Below are positions 31,713 through 34,469 of a stretch of DNA of 34,469 nt, piece by piece. The position numbers were made by a program, and so were the translations under genes. The stretch's first letter is position 1; every line of letters starts with the position of its first letter. A model generated the notes under the pieces. That model did not search any database. It saw nothing but the letters and a program-made list of their open reading frames with translations, and was not told the origin of the DNA. Origin of the DNA: Alphaproteobacteria bacterium (GTDB taxonomy: Bacteria > Myxococcota_A > UBA796 > GCA-2862545); the NCBI GenBank assembly GCA_020632925.1, contig JACKER010000050.1, forward strand, positions 1 to 34,469, written 5' to 3'.

Positions 31713-32813
31713 TCAAAACGTCGGCGTCCACAGGAAACCCTCGAACGGGTTGGGCATGCCGCTGCGGAGCAGCACCTCGTCCTCGAGGTCCACGAACACC
31801 TGATCCTCGTAGGCACCGGACGCGCCGGTCGGGGACAGGGTGGGGAAGGCGGCGGAGACGAGGCGACCGTTGCTGCCGCCGTTCATGGAGCCGCTGTCCG
31901 TGAGGTAGAGCGTGCCGTCGGTGTCGAGCTCGACACCCCGCAGGAAGACGAACGCGTCGAGGGTGTCGGGAACCAGGTCGGCGACGTAGGTGGGACGGAC
32001 GGTCGGGTCGTCGGTGACCGCCAACCCCACGCTGCCGTGGGAGCCGTCCACGCCGTAGCTGTGGGCGTAGAGCAGCCACCAGCGGCCACCGTGCTGGCGG
32101 AACACCGCGCCGTGCGGCGTGTGGAGGCTGCCGGACTCCGGGTAGGTCCAGAGCTCCCGCGCCTGGTCCGAGCTGATGTCCCACAGGTCGATCCTGCCGG
32201 ACGCACCTTCGCCCTGGCCGCCACCGCCGGCAGCGCCGCCGCGGTGCGAGGAGAGCAGGAGCGTGGCGTCGGCGAGGTCCACCCGCTCGATGCCGTTGGG
32301 CTGGGTGATGGCGACGCCGGCGATCGTGCGGACGGCCGTGGCGGAGCTTCCGTCACCCGCGACCCAGCGGATCTGGTTGGCGCTGGCCTCGGGCACGATC
32401 ACCGTGTCGTCGAGCGGGTCGCGGACCGCGTCGTGCGCGAAGGAGAAGCCGGGGAGCGACCAGTCGGCGGATCCATCGCTGCCGATGCGGGCGATCCCGC
32501 TCTGGTTCATGCTCCCGCCGATCGTGTAGGAGACGAGCAACCCGTCGCCATCGGCGCTCGCGCCCTCGCCGCCGCACCCGCTGCAGCTCCCAAGCATCTC
32601 GGCCCAGGTGGCCGTCCAGGCGTCGTTGCCGTCGGTGTCGACGAGCCACAGCCCGTCGGCGTTGGACATCACCAGGACGCGGTCGGTGTCGGGGAGCGTG
32701 GTCCTGCCGGTGTCGTCGGTGGTCCCGGTGTCGCCGGTGGGCGAGGCTCCGTCGCCACTGTCCCCGCTCGTACAGCCCGCCACCGCTGCCAGGATCGTCA
32801 GGACTCGCCACAC
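31713..32813 (-). CDS. Beta-propeller lipoprotein (arylsulfotransferase-like)
   Basis: A 366-residue protein with lipoprotein signal MWRVLTILAAVAGC (Cys14) and a Gly/Asp/Thr/Ser linker to about residue 42. Propeller-like strands follow (DRVLVMSNADGLWLVDTDGNDAWTATW, SFAHDAVRDPLDDTVIVPE, QPNGIERVDLADATLLLSSHRGG, HTPHGAVFRQHGG and RGVELDTDGTLYLTDSGS). The 'LVDTDG..W' and 'HD' spacing recalls arylsulfotransferase-type or six-bladed propellers, but no catalytic set is certain. CSGCGG near 77-82 may form a disulfide. The start GTG 32813 has GGAGG five bases upstream. It is divergent from the next gene. The function is unknown. Confidence 0.8.
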   Translation of the reverse strand: MWRVLTILAAVAGCTSGDSGDGASPTGDTGTTDDTGRTTLPDTDRVLVMSNADGLWLVDTDGNDAWTATWAEMLGSCSGCGGEGASADGDGLLVSYTIGGSMNQSGIARIGSDGSADWSLPGFSFAHDAVRDPLDDTVIVPEASANQIRWVAGDGSSATAVRTIAGVAITQPNGIERVDLADATLLLSSHRGGAAGGGGQGEGASGRIDLWDISSDQARELWTYPESGSLHTPHGAVFRQHGGRWWLLYAHSYGVDGSHGSVGLAVTDDPTVRPTYVADLVPDTLDAFVFLRGVELDTDGTLYLTDSGSMNGGSNGRLVSAAFPTLSPTGASGAYEDQVFVDLEDEVLLRSGMPNPFEGFLWTPTF

Positions 32814-32879
32814 GTGGACCTCCTACCCCCGAACGTAGGGGGCGACCTTGGAGGAGCTGTGGAGGCGGCCCGACATTGG

Positions 32880-32889
32880 GACAATTGTC
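32880..32889. promoter_or_regulatory. Palindrome GACAATTGTC in a divergent promoter region
   Basis: A 10-base perfect palindrome in the 127-base gap between the divergent genes at 32813 and 32941, the only AT-rich patch there. CGACA and TGTCG form wider arms around it. It is a candidate operator or promoter element. Confidence 0.35.
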
Positions 32890-32940
32890 GAGGTGCGGGT
32901 GGGTCCAGGGCCGTCGTAGCCTGCGGACATCGGGGGTTCG

Positions 32941-34469
32941 ATGTCCGTCGTACTGCTGTTGTCGCTGCTCGGGCGTGCGTTGGCGCAGGAGGTCTGCTCC
33001 GGCGGGGTGGACGAGGATCTGGACGGGGCCGTCGACTGCGCGGACACGGACTGCGGGCTCGATCTGACGTGCTGCGGCGGCGACACCTCCGACGCGGACG
33101 GTGACGGGTGGTGTGACCACCTCGACGTCTGCCCGTCGGTCGCCGACCCTGACCAGGCGGATGGTGACGGTGACCGCGTCGGGGACGCGTGCGACCAGTG
33201 TCGCGGGAACGATCGCAGGGGCGACACGGACGGCGACGGGTGGTGCGACGACCGGGACGGATGCCCCGTCGTGGCCAACCCCCTGCAGACGGACAGCGAC
33301 GGGGACGGCACGCCCAACGCCTGCGACGTCTGCCCGGGGGACGGCGACGGATCGACGTTGTTCGGATCCCTCCGGCGGCTCGGTTCCCGCGTCGGCGTCA
33401 CGCCCCGCCTCCCGATGTCGGCCGACGTGGACGGGGACGGCGATCTCGATCTGGTGTGGGTGCTGGACTACTACCTCGACGGGTTCGCATCGACGGACAT
33501 CGAGGCTTCGCTCCAGGGTGCCTCGGGGCTGGAGGGTCCACGGAGCCTGTGGTCCGCCTCGTTCGCCGTGACCGACCTGGTCGCGGACGATCTCGACGCG
33601 GACGGGGTCGACGACCTGGTCTTCGTCGACGGACGGATCCGGACGCTCGGCGGCGGGATCTCCCACGCGTTCCCGGGGACGCGCGAGGCGCGGGTGGTCG
33701 CCACCGGGGACGTGGACGGGGACGGTCGGGTGGACATCGCGTACGTGACCGCGCGCGGAGACCTCGGTGGCTTTCGCCAGACCGCGGCGGGTGGCTGGTC
33801 GGCTGGGATGAGCATGCCCTCGAGCCTCACGAACCCGACGGACCTGCTGGTGGTGGACGTCGACGACGACGGCATCCAGGACCTGCTCGCGTCGGCGGGG
33901 GACGCGGTGGCCTGGCATCGTGGGCTCGGAGCGGGCGTGCTCGGCGCGCGGCAGGACCTGTCCGGGGCGGTGCCGGGGGCGCGGTCGCTCGTGTTCGAGG
34001 ACATGGACGGGGACGGCCTTCGAGACGTGGTGGCGCTGGCGAGGGACGCGAACGAGGTCGTGGTGATGCGCGGTCGGGGCGCTGGAGCCTTCGACGCGCC
34101 GGTGGCTGTGGTGACCGACCGGGTCCTGGACCGGTTCGCGGACGGTGTGGCGGTGGCCGACCTCGACCAAGACGGCGATCTGGACCTGGCGGTCTCCGAC
34201 ACCTACGAGGTGTGGTGGCACGAGAACCGCGGGGGCCTCGTCTTCGACGCACACCCGGCGCTCGAGACCTCGGCGACGCTGTTCCGGGAGGTGGCGGCGG
34301 CGGACTTCGACGGGGACGGCGACGCGGACCTCGCCTGGGGCCCCGACTGGGCGAAGAACCTCGGCCAGTGCGCGCTCGCCGACGGGGACCAGGACGGCCT
34401 GACCGACGCCGAGGAGGTCCAGGTGTTCGGCACCGATCCCACCGCGCGCGACACCGACGGCGGTGGGCT
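32941..34469 (+). CDS. Partial exported thrombospondin type 3/FG-GAP repeat protein
   Basis: An open frame runs to the window edge: 509 complete codons with no stop, so the C-terminus is missing. MSVVLLLSLLGRALA is a signal peptide cut before QE. A Cys-rich Asp/Gly segment (residues 20-125) contains thrombospondin type 3 calcium motifs (DADGDGWCDHLDVCP, DGDGDRVGDACDQC, DTDGDGWCDDRDGCP). From about 140 on there are FG-GAP/VCBS blades (ADVDGDGDLDLVWV, GDVDGDGRVDIAYV, EDMDGDGLRDVVAL, ADLDQDGDLDLAVS). The visible end returns to calcium repeats (DGDQDGLTDAEEVQVFGTDP). Many such proteins end in a MYXO-CTERM anchor; this is a prediction about unseen sequence. A paralogue lies at 29196-30932. Confidence 0.9.
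   Translation, partial: MSVVLLLSLLGRALAQEVCSGGVDEDLDGAVDCADTDCGLDLTCCGGDTSDADGDGWCDHLDVCPSVADPDQADGDGDRVGDACDQCRGNDRRGDTDGDGWCDDRDGCPVVANPLQTDSDGDGTPNACDVCPGDGDGSTLFGSLRRLGSRVGVTPRLPMSADVDGDGDLDLVWVLDYYLDGFASTDIEASLQGASGLEGPRSLWSASFAVTDLVADDLDADGVDDLVFVDGRIRTLGGGISHAFPGTREARVVATGDVDGDGRVDIAYVTARGDLGGFRQTAAGGWSAGMSMPSSLTNPTDLLVVDVDDDGIQDLLASAGDAVAWHRGLGAGVLGARQDLSGAVPGARSLVFEDMDGDGLRDVVALARDANEVVVMRGRGAGAFDAPVAVVTDRVLDRFADGVAVADLDQDGDLDLAVSDTYEVWWHENRGGLVFDAHPALETSATLFREVAAADFDGDGDADLAWGPDWAKNLGQCALADGDQDGLTDAEEVQVFGTDPTARDTDGGG

Overview
The window is about 34.5 kb of uniformly GC-rich DNA with strong G/C third-position bias. It looks like a chromosomal segment of a myxobacterium-like organism (Myxococcota or a related deltaproteobacterial lineage). 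This assignment is inferred from gene content: a Ser/Thr kinase fused to an AAA ATPase and a helical-repeat tail, many lipoproteins with Thr/Asp/Gly/Ser-rich linkers after the lipobox cysteine, thrombospondin type 3 and FG-GAP exported proteins, a bacterial lipoxygenase, and GTG/TTG starts. There is no rRNA, tRNA, phage module, insertion sequence or CRISPR array.

Layout. 5-1969 (-): a small lipoprotein gene followed by an MBOAT acyltransferase. 2002-4909: a YheC/D-like ATP-grasp gene (+), a convergent F420-type NADP oxidoreductase (-), and a divergent pair of membrane proteins (+). 4914-7990 (-): lipoxygenase followed by a DUF1254/DUF1214 lipoprotein. 8096-11620 (+): kinase-ATPase. 11607-11927 (-): small acidic protein. 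12004-15363 (+): 1119-residue HEAT-like protein. 15364-16023: a 660-bp non-coding island full of repeats. 16024-19108 (-): an overlapping operon of a VIT/VWA protein, a sigma-70-family factor and a 74-residue protein. 19204-27198 (-): seven tightly spaced genes, in transcription order cytochrome-type beta-propeller lipoprotein, alpha/beta hydrolase lipoprotein, small exported protein, Rieske oxygenase, zincin-like protein, metallo-beta-lactamase-like protein and a frameshifted sulfotransferase. 27347-29116 (+): a divergent acyl-CoA dehydrogenase behind a FadR-like operator. 29196-31681 (+): an FG-GAP protein coupled to an alpha/beta hydrolase. 31713-32813 (-): a propeller lipoprotein. 32941-end (+): a thrombospondin-3/FG-GAP protein cut by the window edge.

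A recurring theme is lipid and small-molecule oxidation (lipoxygenase, Rieske oxygenase, acyl-CoA dehydrogenase, hydrolases, sulfotransferase) alongside signalling and regulation (kinase-ATPase, the VIT/VWA-sigma operon) and envelope or secreted proteins. The joint roles are inference.

The most unusual signal is the island at 15364-16023. Two convergent genes each carry, just after the stop codon, a tandem heptamer array with the same sense sequence (GGCTACA/G). Between the arrays lie three 46-bp repeats with terminal inverted repeats and a 14-bp perfect long-range inverted repeat. No known element explains this arrangement.
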